Of a DNA stretch of 64,000 nt, positions 1 through 8,150 are shown piece after piece. A program made the translations under genes and the position numbers. The stretch is from Burkholderia sp. Ax-1719. Its GTDB lineage: Bacteria; Pseudomonadota; Gammaproteobacteria; Burkholderiales; Burkholderiaceae. The stretch covers positions 806,001-870,000 of the forward strand of contig NZ_VWWJ01000001.1 in the NCBI RefSeq assembly GCF_011753055.1, written 5' to 3'. Under the pieces are notes generated by a model. It worked only from the letters and a program-made list of their open reading frames with translations, had not been told where the DNA came from and ran no database searches. Positions within the stretch are counted from its first letter, which is position 1, and every line of letters starts with the position of its first letter.

Positions 1-1
1 C

Positions 2-817
2 GTGGGCACGGTGCGCGACGCCTTGATCGCCGCCGAGCGGGACAGCGCACGCGATCGCGTGTACTGGTGCATGCCGGTTGTGATGGAGACGTACGATGGA
101 TTGCTCAATGACATCTGGGGCCAGCATGTGACGGCCGCGCACGTGCGAGAAGCGCTTGCGGCGGCGCGCAGCGGGCCGGTCGAAGAGGGCGGCGTGGGCG
201 GCGGCACGGGCATGATCTGCCATGAGTTCAAAGGCGGCATCGGCACGGCCTCGCGGGTGCTTGACGCCGATGCAGGCGGCTGGACCGTGGGCGCGCTCGT
301 GCAGTCGAATTACGGCGTGCGGGAGATGTTGCGCGTGGCGGGCTATCCCGTGGGCGAAGTGCTCGGGCATGTGCCTTCGCCGTTTCGTGAGGCGAATGCG
401 AAGGGCGAGCCGGGCATGGGTTCCATTGTCGTCACGATCGCCACCGATGCGCCTTTGCTGCCCCATCAATGCACGCGGCTCGCGCAGCGCGCGGGCGTGG
501 GCCTCGCGCGGGTCGGTGGCGGCACGGAGGATTCGAGCGGCGATATCTTCCTGGCGTTCGCAACTGGGAATCGCGGGCTGCCTGCTGCGAACTATGGCCG
601 TCAAGGTGCGCCTGCGAGCGATGTGAAGATGGTCAATAACGACCATATATCGGCGCTGTTCGTGGCGGCGGCGGAAGCGGTCGAGGAAGCGATCGTCAAT
701 GCGCTGGTAGCCGGACGCGATGTGGCGTCGCGCGGCGCAAAGGTGGAAGCGCTGGGCGCGGCGAGGCTCGTCGATGCGCTGAGGGAGGTGGGGTGGCGGC
801 CCGGAAGGGGGATATAA
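2..817 (+). CDS. P1 family peptidase (DmpA/S58 type), 5' end cut by window
   Basis: This is the C-terminal 271 residues of a protein of the DmpA L-aminopeptidase/D-esterase family (about 370 residues when complete), so the gene begins upstream of the window and the first GTG is not the true start. DmpA enzymes are made as one chain that cuts itself before a Ser or Thr, which then becomes the catalytic N-terminal nucleophile. Here the Gly-Met-Gly-Ser stretch near residues 138-141 of the fragment fits that site. The glycine-rich segment near residues 64-70 and the late Gly-Gly-Gly-Thr-Glu-Asp stretch also fit. The likely role is release of N-terminal residues from small peptides or amides. The next gene (ohr) is convergent, so no operon partner is visible here. 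Confidence 0.85.
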   Translation: MGTVRDALIAAERDSARDRVYWCMPVVMETYDGLLNDIWGQHVTAAHVREALAAARSGPVEEGGVGGGTGMICHEFKGGIGTASRVLDADAGGWTVGALVQSNYGVREMLRVAGYPVGEVLGHVPSPFREANAKGEPGMGSIVVTIATDAPLLPHQCTRLAQRAGVGLARVGGGTEDSSGDIFLAFATGNRGLPAANYGRQGAPASDVKMVNNDHISALFVAAAEAVEEAIVNALVAGRDVASRGAKVEALGAARLVDALREVGWRPGRGI

Positions 818-850
818 AGAGCGATGTGAACAGCCCTGAAAGCGGGTGCG

Positions 851-908
851 CGCGAGGGCGCGCTACCTATCGATACGGATTCCGTAGGATAGGCGACGCG
901 CCCTCGCG
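851..908. terminator. long bidirectional hairpin between convergent genes
   Basis: A perfect 12-bp inverted repeat (CGCGAGGGCGCG at 851-862 and its complement at 897-908) encloses two further nested arms (CCTATC 866-871 with GATAGG 888-893, and CGGA 876-879 with TCCG 881-884). It sits between the convergent peptidase and ohr genes and most likely ends transcription from both sides. There is no strong T-run on either strand, so the call rests on structure and position. Confidence 0.55.
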
Positions 909-933
909 TTCTTCCTTGCGCCGTTCGCTAACT

Positions 934-1356
934 TCAGACGTCCGCCACCGTAATTAGCACATCGATATTGCCGCGCGTCGCCTTCGAATACGGACAGGTC
1001 TGATGCGCGAGTTCAATCAGTTGTTCGGCCACTTCGCGCTCGACGCCCGGCAACGTCACTTTCAGGCGTGCACGCAGCGAATACGCTTCGTCACGCAACA
1101 CCAGGTCGATCTCCGCATCGACAGCCGTGTCGCGCGGCAGCGCCACCTTCAGGCGTGCCGCCGCTTTCCCCATCGCCCCGATAAAACACGCCGACCAGCC
1201 TGCGCCGAACATCTGCTCGGGGTTGGTGCCCGGCGCGCTCGAACCCGGCGGCGCAAGCTTGACGTCGAGACGACCATCGTCGCTGCGGGTTGCGCCGTCA
1301 CGGCCGCCGGTCGTGTGGGTCTTGCCGGTGTACAGGACTTTTTCAGCGTTGCTCAT
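934..1356 (-). CDS. ohr: Ohr, organic hydroperoxide resistance protein
   Basis: A 140-residue OsmC/Ohr-family thiol peroxidase that reduces organic hydroperoxides in the cytoplasm. The two redox cysteines are visible: Cys57 in Ser-Ala-Cys-Phe-Ile-Gly and Cys121 in Gln-Thr-Cys-Pro-Tyr-Ser-Lys. The length is normal for Ohr, and the placement of the cysteines and the early Thr-Gly-Gly-Arg-Asp-Gly motif favour Ohr over OsmC. The start at 1356 follows an AAGGAAA ribosome site 8 bases away. No ohrR repressor gene lies in the window, so its usual partner must be elsewhere or absent. Confidence 0.93.
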   Translation of the reverse strand: MSNAEKVLYTGKTHTTGGRDGATRSDDGRLDVKLAPPGSSAPGTNPEQMFGAGWSACFIGAMGKAAARLKVALPRDTAVDAEIDLVLRDEAYSLRARLKVTLPGVEREVAEQLIELAHQTCPYSKATRGNIDVLITVADV

Positions 1357-1444
1357 GATGATTTCCTTGTAGATTATTGGCGAGGATTGCTGGGTATCAG
1401 CGTGGTTATGCCAGGTGGTTTATCAAATGACTTGGCCGTATTGA

Positions 1445-1717
1445 TCAGCTGCCGCGATACAGGCTGCGCAGCGCGTCGAGCTGGCCGTTGTGTTCGGCGT
1501 CCACCAGTTCCTGGCGCACCTGGGCACGCGTGATCTTTGAGCTGGCGTTTTGCTGGGCGGGCGTCCAGTTCTGGGTCTGCGCTTGCGTTTGCGTTTGCGA
1601 TTGCACGGCAGCCTGCGCCGCGTTATCGGCGGAAGTGGGCATGGCGGCGAACGAAGCGGAAGCAGCAGCGAATGCGGCGACAGCAGTGAGCGACAAAACG
1701 ATCTTCGAAACTTGCAT
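1445..1717 (-). CDS. DUF4148 family small exported protein
   Basis: A 90-residue protein with a Sec signal peptide (residues 1 to about 25, hydrophobic core LSLTAVAAFAAASASFA), a Gln/Thr-rich low-complexity middle and a C-terminal helix beginning ITRAQVRQEL, the hallmark of DUF4148. The family is common in Burkholderia and its relatives and has no established function; the mature protein should be periplasmic. The start at 1717 is set by AAGGAGAAC just upstream, and the long reading frame upstream of it is noise. The promoter region carries the tripartite TGTATC-type element at 1857-1891 shared with the thioredoxin genes near 11.8 kb, which hints at an envelope redox or metal response. Confidence 0.85.
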   Translation of the reverse strand: MQVSKIVLSLTAVAAFAAASASFAAMPTSADNAAQAAVQSQTQTQAQTQNWTPAQQNASSKITRAQVRQELVDAEHNGQLDALRSLYRGS

Positions 1718-1856
1718 GACGTTCTCCTTGAAGCGGTAGATAAAGAAGGCAACCGGTTGATCCTTGGGGCGCGTGCCCAGCAGATTTCGGCGTTGATGCA
1801 TTAAAGCGAGCCGACGTATCTGGCGTGTTTCGTAATCGGGCGTTATTGCAATTCCC

Positions 1857-1891
1857 TGTATCTGGGCGATGCGCAGATACATAGCGACACA
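1857..1891 (-). promoter_or_regulatory. tripartite TGTATC element upstream of DUF4148 gene
   Basis: On the + strand: TGTATC (1857-1862), 13 bases, GATACA (1876-1881), 4 bases, GACACA (1886-1891). Read toward the gene this is TGTGTC-N4-TGTATC-N13-GATACA, ending 139 bases before the start codon. Three other sites in the window have identical spacing (3493-3527, 11785-11819, 11917-11951). Two 6-mers repeated every 10 bp resemble sites of OmpR-family response regulators, but the regulator is unknown. Confidence 0.5.
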
Positions 1892-2039
1892 AACGAAGCC
1901 GTGCCGCGCGGCGCGAGGCCCGAGCGGCGCGGCATCTGGCGCGCCGGACACAATCCCGATACATGCGGCGGCTTCAATCGCATCCACCACGTGCGCCCTA
2001 GGGCGAGGCATCACTTCAGTCATTCATCACGGAGGAAAC

Positions 2040-3440
2040 ATGTCTGAACTTTGGCAATTGACGGCTGCGGAACTGGCGAAACACATCAAGTCACGCGAAG
2101 TGAGCGCGCGCGAGGCGGCGCAATCGGCGCTGGCGCGTCTCGACGCGGTGAATCCCATCATCAATGCCGTCGTGGCCGTGCATCCGGAAGAAGTCCTGCA
2201 ACAGGCCGATGCCGTCGATCAGGCAATTGCGCGTGGCGATAACCCGGGTCCGCTCGCAGGCGTGCCGGTCACCACCAAGATCAACGTCGATCAGGCGGGC
2301 TTCGCGACCACCAATGGACTACGCGCGCAGGAAAACCTCATTGCCCAGACCAACAGCCCCGCCGTGGACAACCTCGTGCGCGCGGGCGCGGTGCTGCTCG
2401 GTCGCACCAATTCGCCCACCTTCGCGCTGCGCTGGTTCACCTCGAATCAGGTACATGGACGCACGCTCAATCCGCGCGATCCGTCGCTCACGCCGGGCGG
2501 ATCGAGCGGTGGCGGCGCGGCTGCAGTGGCTGCGGGCATCGGTCAACTGGCGCTGGGCACGGATATCGGCGGATCGGTGCGCTATCCGGCCTATGCGTGC
2601 GGCATTCACGGCCTGCGTCCGTCACTGGGCCGGGTGCCGGCCTTCAATGCGTCGTCGCCGGAACGGGCGATCGGCGCGCAGCTGATGTCGGCGGCGGGGC
2701 CGATGGGTCGCACCATCGACGATCTGCGTCTGGGACTGCTGGCGCTGTCCGCGCCGGATCTGCGCGATCCCTGGTATGTGGCGCTGCCCGTGGATGGTCC
2801 GGAAGTGCGGCGGCGCGCGGCGCTGTGCGTGCGTCCGGGCGGCCTTGAGACCGTCAGGGAAGTCGAGGACGCGCTGGGTGATTCGGCCAGCCGTTTGCGC
2901 GATGCCGGCTGGGACGTCGAGGAAATCGACGATGTGCCGTCGATTCGTGAAGCCGCGCTGCTGCAGGAACGGCTGTGGCTGGGCGACGGCTTTGACGCGC
3001 TCGTCAATGCGGTGGAAAAGGACGGCGACCCGGGCGCGGCTGCGGTGATCGCGGCGGCGCGCGAGAAGGTGCGCGGTCTGCCCGCCGACGTCGTCAGCCA
3101 GTCGCTGGTGCGCCGCACGACGCTCACGCGCCAGTGGCGTCTGTTCCTCGATCAGTACGCCGTCGTGCTGATGCCGGTGTCGAGCGAACTGCCGTTCGCG
3201 AGCGACCTCGATATGCAGGGCAAGGAGGGCTTCGACCGCGTCTGGGAAGCGCAACTGACGCTGCGCGCGTTGCCCGCGATGGGTCTGCCGGGGCTGGCCG
3301 TCACGACCGGTCTGGTGAATGGCGTGCCGGTGGGCGTGCAGATTGTCGCCGCGCATCACCGCGAAGATCTCTGTCTGCTGGCGGGACGCGATATCGAAGC
3401 GCGGGGTGTGCCCGCGTCGCCGGTCGACCCGCGCGGTTGA
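2040..3440 (+). CDS. amidase signature family amidase
   Basis: A 466-residue cytoplasmic amidase with the complete Ser-cisSer-Lys triad of the amidase signature family: Lys80 in Pro-Val-Thr-Thr-Lys-Ile, the cis-Ser in Pro-Gly-Gly-Ser-Ser-Gly-Gly-Gly (155-156), and the nucleophile Ser179 in Thr-Asp-Ile-Gly-Gly-Ser-Val-Arg. It hydrolyses an amide to acid plus ammonia; the substrate cannot be read from the sequence. Length is typical for a stand-alone amidase. It is not GatA, because no gatB or gatC is nearby. The start is chosen at the ATG at 2040, preceded by GGAGG four bases away; the open frame upstream to 1869 overlaps the DUF4148 promoter. Confidence 0.9.
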   Translation: MSELWQLTAAELAKHIKSREVSAREAAQSALARLDAVNPIINAVVAVHPEEVLQQADAVDQAIARGDNPGPLAGVPVTTKINVDQAGFATTNGLRAQENLIAQTNSPAVDNLVRAGAVLLGRTNSPTFALRWFTSNQVHGRTLNPRDPSLTPGGSSGGGAAAVAAGIGQLALGTDIGGSVRYPAYACGIHGLRPSLGRVPAFNASSPERAIGAQLMSAAGPMGRTIDDLRLGLLALSAPDLRDPWYVALPVDGPEVRRRAALCVRPGGLETVREVEDALGDSASRLRDAGWDVEEIDDVPSIREAALLQERLWLGDGFDALVNAVEKDGDPGAAAVIAAAREKVRGLPADVVSQSLVRRTTLTRQWRLFLDQYAVVLMPVSSELPFASDLDMQGKEGFDRVWEAQLTLRALPAMGLPGLAVTTGLVNGVPVGVQIVAAHHREDLCLLAGRDIEARGVPASPVDPRG

Positions 3441-3492
3441 GTGTGGTTTAAAGCGGATTCAACGGCGCTTTTACGGCGATTTTGATTCGCCG

Positions 3493-3527
3493 TGTGTATG
3501 CACGGCGGCCGGATACATTGGGATACA
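3493..3527 (+). promoter_or_regulatory. tripartite TGTATC element upstream of hydrolase gene
   Basis: TGTGTA (3493-3498), 13 bases, GATACA (3512-3517), 4 bases, GATACA (3522-3527), ending 120 bases before the hydrolase start. The spacing equals that of the elements at 1857, 11785 and 11917, but the orientation relative to the gene is reversed and the first 6-mer has one mismatch. The rest of the 207-base gap after the amidase shows only the AAGGAG ribosome site of the hydrolase. Confidence 0.45.
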
Positions 3528-3647
3528 TGGTGTCCGCCCGCTTCCGATATAAAAACGCTGAAGCGTTTATTCGCGCGATCGAGGCCGGGTCATTCCGACG
3601 GCGGCCCCTACTCAACGATCAGGACGATCAATAAGGAGAAAAGCGTC

Positions 3648-4691
3648 ATGTCAGATCCCGTCAATGTCCGCCGCCGTCGGATCCTGGGCACTACGCTGGC
3701 GAGCCTGAGTCTCGCTGATCTGGGGCTGAGCAGCCTCGCTCACGCGCAGTCCACGGATGGTTCGGCGTCGAACTCGCGCACGGGCGGCAACGTTTCGTTC
3801 GGCCCGATCCAGCAGATCGACGCGGGCGTACTGAACGTGGGCTACGCAGAGGCCGGGCCGAAGAACGGCCAACTGGTGCTCCTGCTGCATGGCTGGCCGT
3901 ACGATATTCATAGCTTTGTCGAAGTCGCGCCGCTGCTGGCGGCAGCGGGCTATCGGGTGATCGTGCCGTATCTGCGCGGCTATGGCTCGACGCGTTTTCT
4001 TTCCGCCGATACCCCGCGCAACGGTCAGCAGGCGGTGACGGCCGTGGATATCGTCGCGTTCATGGACGCATTGAAGATCGATCAGGCGATTCTGGGCGGT
4101 TACGACTGGGGCGGCCGCACGGCGGACTGCATCGCGGCGCTGTGGCCGGAGCGTGTGAAGGGGCTGGTTTCGGTGAGCGGCTATTTGATCGGCTCGCAGG
4201 CAGCGAACAAGAATCCGCTGCCGCCGAAGGCCGAATTCCAGTGGTGGTATCAGTTCTACTTTTCGACCGAGCGCGGCGCGCAAGGTTATGCGGCCAATCG
4301 CGATGCGTTCAACAAGCTGATCTGGCAACTGGCCTCGCCGAAATGGAATTTCGACGACGCAACTTACGAGCGCACCGCCGCGTCGTTCCAGAACCCGGAT
4401 CACGTGGCGGTGGTGATTCACAACTATCGCTGGCGGCTGGGCCTCGCGCAGGGCGAATCGCGGCTTGACGCGATCGAGCAGCGCCTGGCGGCCGGACCCA
4501 CGATTTCGGTGCCGACCATCACGATGGAAGGCGATGCAAACGGTGCGCCGCATCCGGAACCGGCTGCGTATGCGAAGAAGTTCACCGGCAAGTATGTGCA
4601 TCGGAATCTGACTGGCGGGATTGGGCATAACCTGCCGCAAGAGGCGCCGAAGGCATTTGCCGAAGCGATCCTGCAGGTGACGCATTTATGA
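3648..4691 (+). CDS. exported alpha/beta hydrolase, epoxide-hydrolase-like
   Basis: A 347-residue alpha/beta hydrolase with an N-terminal export signal (Arg-Arg-Arg-Arg-Ile-Leu-Gly near residues 8-14, then a hydrophobic stretch to Ala-His-Ala-Gln), which looks like a Tat signal. The fold markers are present: the oxyanion motif His-Gly-Trp-Pro (81-84), the nucleophile elbow Gly-Gly-Tyr-Asp-Trp-Gly-Gly with Asp153, and a terminal His327. An Asp nucleophile in this elbow is the rule for epoxide hydrolases and haloalkane dehalogenases rather than esterases. The start at 3648 follows ATAAGGAGAA. A periplasmic member is less usual than a cytoplasmic one. Substrate unknown. Confidence 0.85.
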   Translation: MSDPVNVRRRRILGTTLASLSLADLGLSSLAHAQSTDGSASNSRTGGNVSFGPIQQIDAGVLNVGYAEAGPKNGQLVLLLHGWPYDIHSFVEVAPLLAAAGYRVIVPYLRGYGSTRFLSADTPRNGQQAVTAVDIVAFMDALKIDQAILGGYDWGGRTADCIAALWPERVKGLVSVSGYLIGSQAANKNPLPPKAEFQWWYQFYFSTERGAQGYAANRDAFNKLIWQLASPKWNFDDATYERTAASFQNPDHVAVVIHNYRWRLGLAQGESRLDAIEQRLAAGPTISVPTITMEGDANGAPHPEPAAYAKKFTGKYVHRNLTGGIGHNLPQEAPKAFAEAILQVTHL

Positions 4692-4734
4692 TCGTCAATA
4701 AGCGCTAAGGAATGCGTTGTAAATTGCGAGGATG

Positions 4735-4762
4735 ACGCCCGGAGTAATCTGGGCGTTTTTTT
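4735..4762 (+). terminator. Rho-independent terminator after hydrolase gene
   Basis: A 9-bp stem with one G-T pair (ACGCCCGGA / TCTGGGCGT), a GTAA loop and a run of seven T. It lies 44 bases downstream of the hydrolase stop codon in the right orientation. Confidence 0.85.
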
Positions 4763-4935
4763 ATGTGCGCGCATTCACAGAGGCCAAATTACGTCATATG
4801 GTCAAATACGTAGTGTGGGATCGGCGCTCAATGCACGAGACATAACGCCGGTCCCGCAACGGGGAACGATCTCATTCGCTCGACAATGAAAAGAACGGCC
4901 GCGTCACTACGCGCGGCTCATATCACGAGACGACC

Positions 4936-6483
4936 ATGAACCGCATTGAACCTGGTTGGGGATTAGCGGATACACACGCGCATGAAAACATCGACGGTCA
5001 ACCGGCTGACCTGATACTTCCCATCGCGATTGGCTCGCGTCTTCGAAAGAGTTGGGGGGAGATACGCGCCAGGTCGTTCGAAGGCAAGGGCACCGTTCAG
5101 GTCGGCGCCACAACGCTGACGATTCGTACGTCGGTGTCGCGTATGCTGGGGAGTGCATTACGCAACGACCTGACGCTGCGGTTCGAGGATATCTATAACG
5201 TAAGAACCTGCAAGCGCCTGGTGCGATTCGACCTTGTCAATGGCCCGGGCGAACTTGAACCCATCATCCTGCGCACTGGCGATCGCGAGGATGCGGCGTT
5301 GCTGGCGGCGTCGCTGCCCCTTCAAACGACTCGCAGCTACGCCACTGAGCAGCGTGTCGAATCGCTCTTTCTTGAGCAGATGAAGCAACGCACGCCCTAT
5401 GTGTGGGCCACATGGGCGATCGTTGCCATCACCTCGCTGATATTCATCGCAATGGCGGCACATGGAGCGGGCGTGTGGCGGGTGAATGCCGTTGCGGCGA
5501 TTGCGGCGGGCAGCAACTTCGGTCCTTATACGCAAGACGGTCAGTGGTGGCGCTTGTTGACGGCGGTGTTCGTTCATTTCGGTCTGATGCACCTCGCGTT
5601 CAACATGCTCGTGCTGGCACAGTTCGGGCGCCTGGCCGAGCGCTTTTATGGCAGCGCGCGATTCATCGCGATCTACCTGTTCGCAGGCGTCACGGGAAGC
5701 CTGATGAGCTTGCTGGTACACCCCGGCATCAACAGCGCGGGCGCATCGGGCGCGATCTTCGGTGTGATAGGCGCGGTACTGGCTTTCCTGCTGCTGCGTC
5801 GCCAGACGACGCCGCGCGGCTTCTATGTCAAGCATTTTCGGCTTGCCGCATGGTTCACGGTCTATGCGCTTTTTAATGGCTTGACGCGTCCGGGAATCGA
5901 CAACGGCGCCCATGTCGGCGGACTGATCAGCGGCTTTTTATTCGGTCTGGTGATCGCGCCGCCGCTCGTGCGTGCTTCGTCACGATCCGTTGTGGCGCGG
6001 GCAATGGCAATCGGCGCTCCAGCGGTGCTGGCGGGTGGTTTTCTCGTCTGTCTGTCCGCGACGCTTGCGATGCTCAATCGTTTGCCGGTGCGCCAGGAGT
6101 CGATGCAGTTTTCGGCATTGATCATCAAAGCCAGCGAAATCGAAAACAATGCTTTGACCGACCTGAAGACCTTGCCCCGCGACCGGCTGACGGCGCAGGG
6201 ACGCGCCGCGCTGGCCGAACGCATCCGCGCTACCTTGTTGCCCGAATGGCAGCAACTCGACACGATGTTTGCGACCGCGCGGTTGATACCGGATTCGCCC
6301 AGTGCAAGAACGCGCATAAAGCTCTTGACGTACTACGACGATATGTCTCAAGAACTGGAACTGATCGCGATGCAGGCCGAGCAGAATCGCCTGAACGATC
6401 CCGCTACGACTGCCGAGTTGAGGCGGCTGAACATTGAAGCGCGGCGCGCGCGGGCGGACGCTTTCAGGCTGCTGGAGCGATGA
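4936..6483 (+). CDS. rhomboid family intramembrane serine protease
   Basis: A 515-residue rhomboid protease. The membrane core runs from about residue 155 to 350. It has the catalytic Ser271 in Gly-Ala-Ser-Gly-Ala-Ile-Phe-Gly, the catalytic His326 in Asn-Gly-Ala-His-Val-Gly-Gly, and the conserved first-helix region Trp-Trp-Arg-Leu-Leu-Thr-Ala-Val-Phe-Val-His. A soluble N-terminal domain of about 150 residues and a C-terminal charged helical region of about 130 residues after one more membrane helix make it roughly twice the size of GlpG. It cuts transmembrane proteins inside the inner membrane; the substrate is unknown. The ribosome site at 4936 is weak, so the start is less certain than the domain call. 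Confidence 0.9.
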   Translation: MNRIEPGWGLADTHAHENIDGQPADLILPIAIGSRLRKSWGEIRARSFEGKGTVQVGATTLTIRTSVSRMLGSALRNDLTLRFEDIYNVRTCKRLVRFDLVNGPGELEPIILRTGDREDAALLAASLPLQTTRSYATEQRVESLFLEQMKQRTPYVWATWAIVAITSLIFIAMAAHGAGVWRVNAVAAIAAGSNFGPYTQDGQWWRLLTAVFVHFGLMHLAFNMLVLAQFGRLAERFYGSARFIAIYLFAGVTGSLMSLLVHPGINSAGASGAIFGVIGAVLAFLLLRRQTTPRGFYVKHFRLAAWFTVYALFNGLTRPGIDNGAHVGGLISGFLFGLVIAPPLVRASSRSVVARAMAIGAPAVLAGGFLVCLSATLAMLNRLPVRQESMQFSALIIKASEIENNALTDLKTLPRDRLTAQGRAALAERIRATLLPEWQQLDTMFATARLIPDSPSARTRIKLLTYYDDMSQELELIAMQAEQNRLNDPATTAELRRLNIEARRARADAFRLLER

Positions 6484-6508
6484 AGTCAAACAGGATGACG
6501 TATTGATA

Positions 6509-7267
6509 TCACCACGGAATGACTTCACCCTCCCAGCGCGTGAACGTGCCCGTCGGCCCATCCGCGCCCAGCAGCGCAACGCGCACGGCTTCGCGCGCGC
6601 CTTGCTCGACGCTCTCGGTGCCCAGATAGCCGTTGAGATTCGTTTTCGTGAATCCGGGAGAGATGGCGTTGACCTTGATGCCATCCGGTTCCAGTTCGAT
6701 CGCCATGGCAACCGTCAGGGCGTTGAGCGCCGTTTTGGAGGCGGGATAGACCGGGCCAAAAATCGAGCGATACGCAAAGTCCGGATTCGAGTTCGTGGTC
6801 AGCGAACCCACCCCGCTCGACACGTTGACGATGCGCGCGCCCGGCGTTTCGCGCAGGATCGGCAACATCGCCTGATAGACGGCTAGCACGCCGAATACAT
6901 TGGTTTCCCATACCGCGCGCATCTCGTCGAGCGAAACGCAGCTCGGGCGTGTGGTCTTCGCGTAGTCCTCCAGCGACTGGCCCGGCAGCCGGCCGGTGTT
7001 GGAAATCGCCGCATTCTGGATCAGCACGTCGAGGCGGCCAAACTCCTCGCGCACGCGCGTGGCCGCGTGATTCACCGACGCGTGATCCGTCACGTCGAGT
7101 TGAAGGGCGTGAGCCTGCGGTCCGACTTCGCGGGCGGCGGTCTCGCCGCGCGCGAAATCGCGCGATCCAACCAGCACGGTGAAGCCGTGCGCGGCGAGGT
7201 CCTTTGCAATCTGAAGCCCGATGCCTTGATTCGCTCCGGTGACAAGCGCGACGGGGGTGTCCTGCAT
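6509..7267 (-). CDS. short-chain dehydrogenase/reductase (carbonyl reductase-like)
   Basis: A 252-residue NAD(P)-dependent SDR. It has the Thr-Gly-Ala-Asn-Gln-Gly-Ile-Gly cofactor loop near the N-terminus and the catalytic Tyr-Pro-Ala-Ser-Lys. An insertion of about 20 residues after the Asn-Ala-Ala segment resembles the plant/animal carbonyl reductase subgroup. The second of two ATG codons (7267) is chosen because AAGGAG lies six bases from it and abuts the first. It follows the SDR at 7285-8049 by 17 bases, so the two form an operon. The divergent AraC gene at 8151 is their probable regulator. Confidence 0.85.
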   Translation of the reverse strand: MQDTPVALVTGANQGIGLQIAKDLAAHGFTVLVGSRDFARGETAAREVGPQAHALQLDVTDHASVNHAATRVREEFGRLDVLIQNAAISNTGRLPGQSLEDYAKTTRPSCVSLDEMRAVWETNVFGVLAVYQAMLPILRETPGARIVNVSSGVGSLTTNSNPDFAYRSIFGPVYPASKTALNALTVAMAIELEPDGIKVNAISPGFTKTNLNGYLGTESVEQGAREAVRVALLGADGPTGTFTRWEGEVIPW

Positions 7268-7284
7268 GGTCATCTCCTTGCTGG

Positions 7285-8049
7285 TTAGTGCGTTTCGGCG
7301 AGGCGTGCTTCCGCGGCCCATGCTTCGGCATCGACGCCGGCCGGGATATGCATCGGAGCCGATGGATCGGTGGCGGCGCGCCACACGGCTTCGGCGACGT
7401 CTTGCGCGTAGGTGACCGGCGACGACGTATCCGCAAAACGCGCGAGGACATCCTGCACGACATCGGCATAGGCCTCATGGTCGAAACCGTGAATGCGCTC
7501 GCGGGCGTTGTCGCCAAAGCGGGTCGACGGCGCGCGGCCCGGCATGACGATGTGCGCGCGCACGCCGAACGGTGCGAGTTCCAGCGCCATCGCCTCGGTA
7601 AAGGCGTTGACCGCCGCCTTGCTCGCGCGATAGGCGGCGATCAGGGGCAGCGGCTTGAGCGTCACGCTCGACGTCACGTTCACGACGACGCCCGCCTTGC
7701 GCTGCCGGAACTGCGGCAAGACTGCCTGCGTCGCGGCTAGCGTGCCGATGGTGTTGGTTTCGAAGAGCGCGCGCACCGTGTCAAGCGGAACCAGTTCGGC
7801 GGGCGACGCCGCGCCGAAGCCCGCGTTATTGACGAGCACATCGATCGGTCCGGCGGCCTCGACGGCGGCGCGGATGCTGTCCGGTTTCGTGACGTCGAGC
7901 GCCAGCACGCGCAGGTGCTCCGAAGGCGGCAGCACGCTGAGATCCGGCGTGCGCATCGTGGCGATGACGCGCCAGTCGCGGGACAGAAAGAAGCGGGCGA
8001 TTTCGAGGCCAAATCCAGAAGAACAGCCGGTGACCAGTACGGTTTTCAT
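7285..8049 (-). CDS. short-chain dehydrogenase/reductase
   Basis: A 254-residue classical SDR with Thr-Gly-Cys-Ser-Ser-Gly-Phe-Gly for nucleotide binding, the Asn-Asn-Ala-Gly structural motif and the catalytic Tyr-Arg-Ala-Ser-Lys. It is first in a two-gene SDR operon that faces the AraC-type gene at 8151. The direct substrate is not readable; the pair may reduce a reactive carbonyl compound sensed by the AraC protein (inference). Confidence 0.85.
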   Translation of the reverse strand: MKTVLVTGCSSGFGLEIARFFLSRDWRVIATMRTPDLSVLPPSEHLRVLALDVTKPDSIRAAVEAAGPIDVLVNNAGFGAASPAELVPLDTVRALFETNTIGTLAATQAVLPQFRQRKAGVVVNVTSSVTLKPLPLIAAYRASKAAVNAFTEAMALELAPFGVRAHIVMPGRAPSTRFGDNARERIHGFDHEAYADVVQDVLARFADTSSPVTYAQDVAEAVWRAATDPSAPMHIPAGVDAEAWAAEARLAETH

Positions 8050-8150
8050 TGGGGCTCCGGTGGAGTGGTGTTCGTGTGCCCTTACGATAGATCGCTTAAA
8101 CCGTACTTGCTACAATAAACAATCCGAAAATCATTGGCAGGAGTCCGGCG

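Noticed and set aside
2040..3440. GatA subunit of tRNA amidotransferase
   Set aside because: No gatB or gatC nearby, and the flanking genes are catabolic or exported functions; a stand-alone amidase is the simpler reading.
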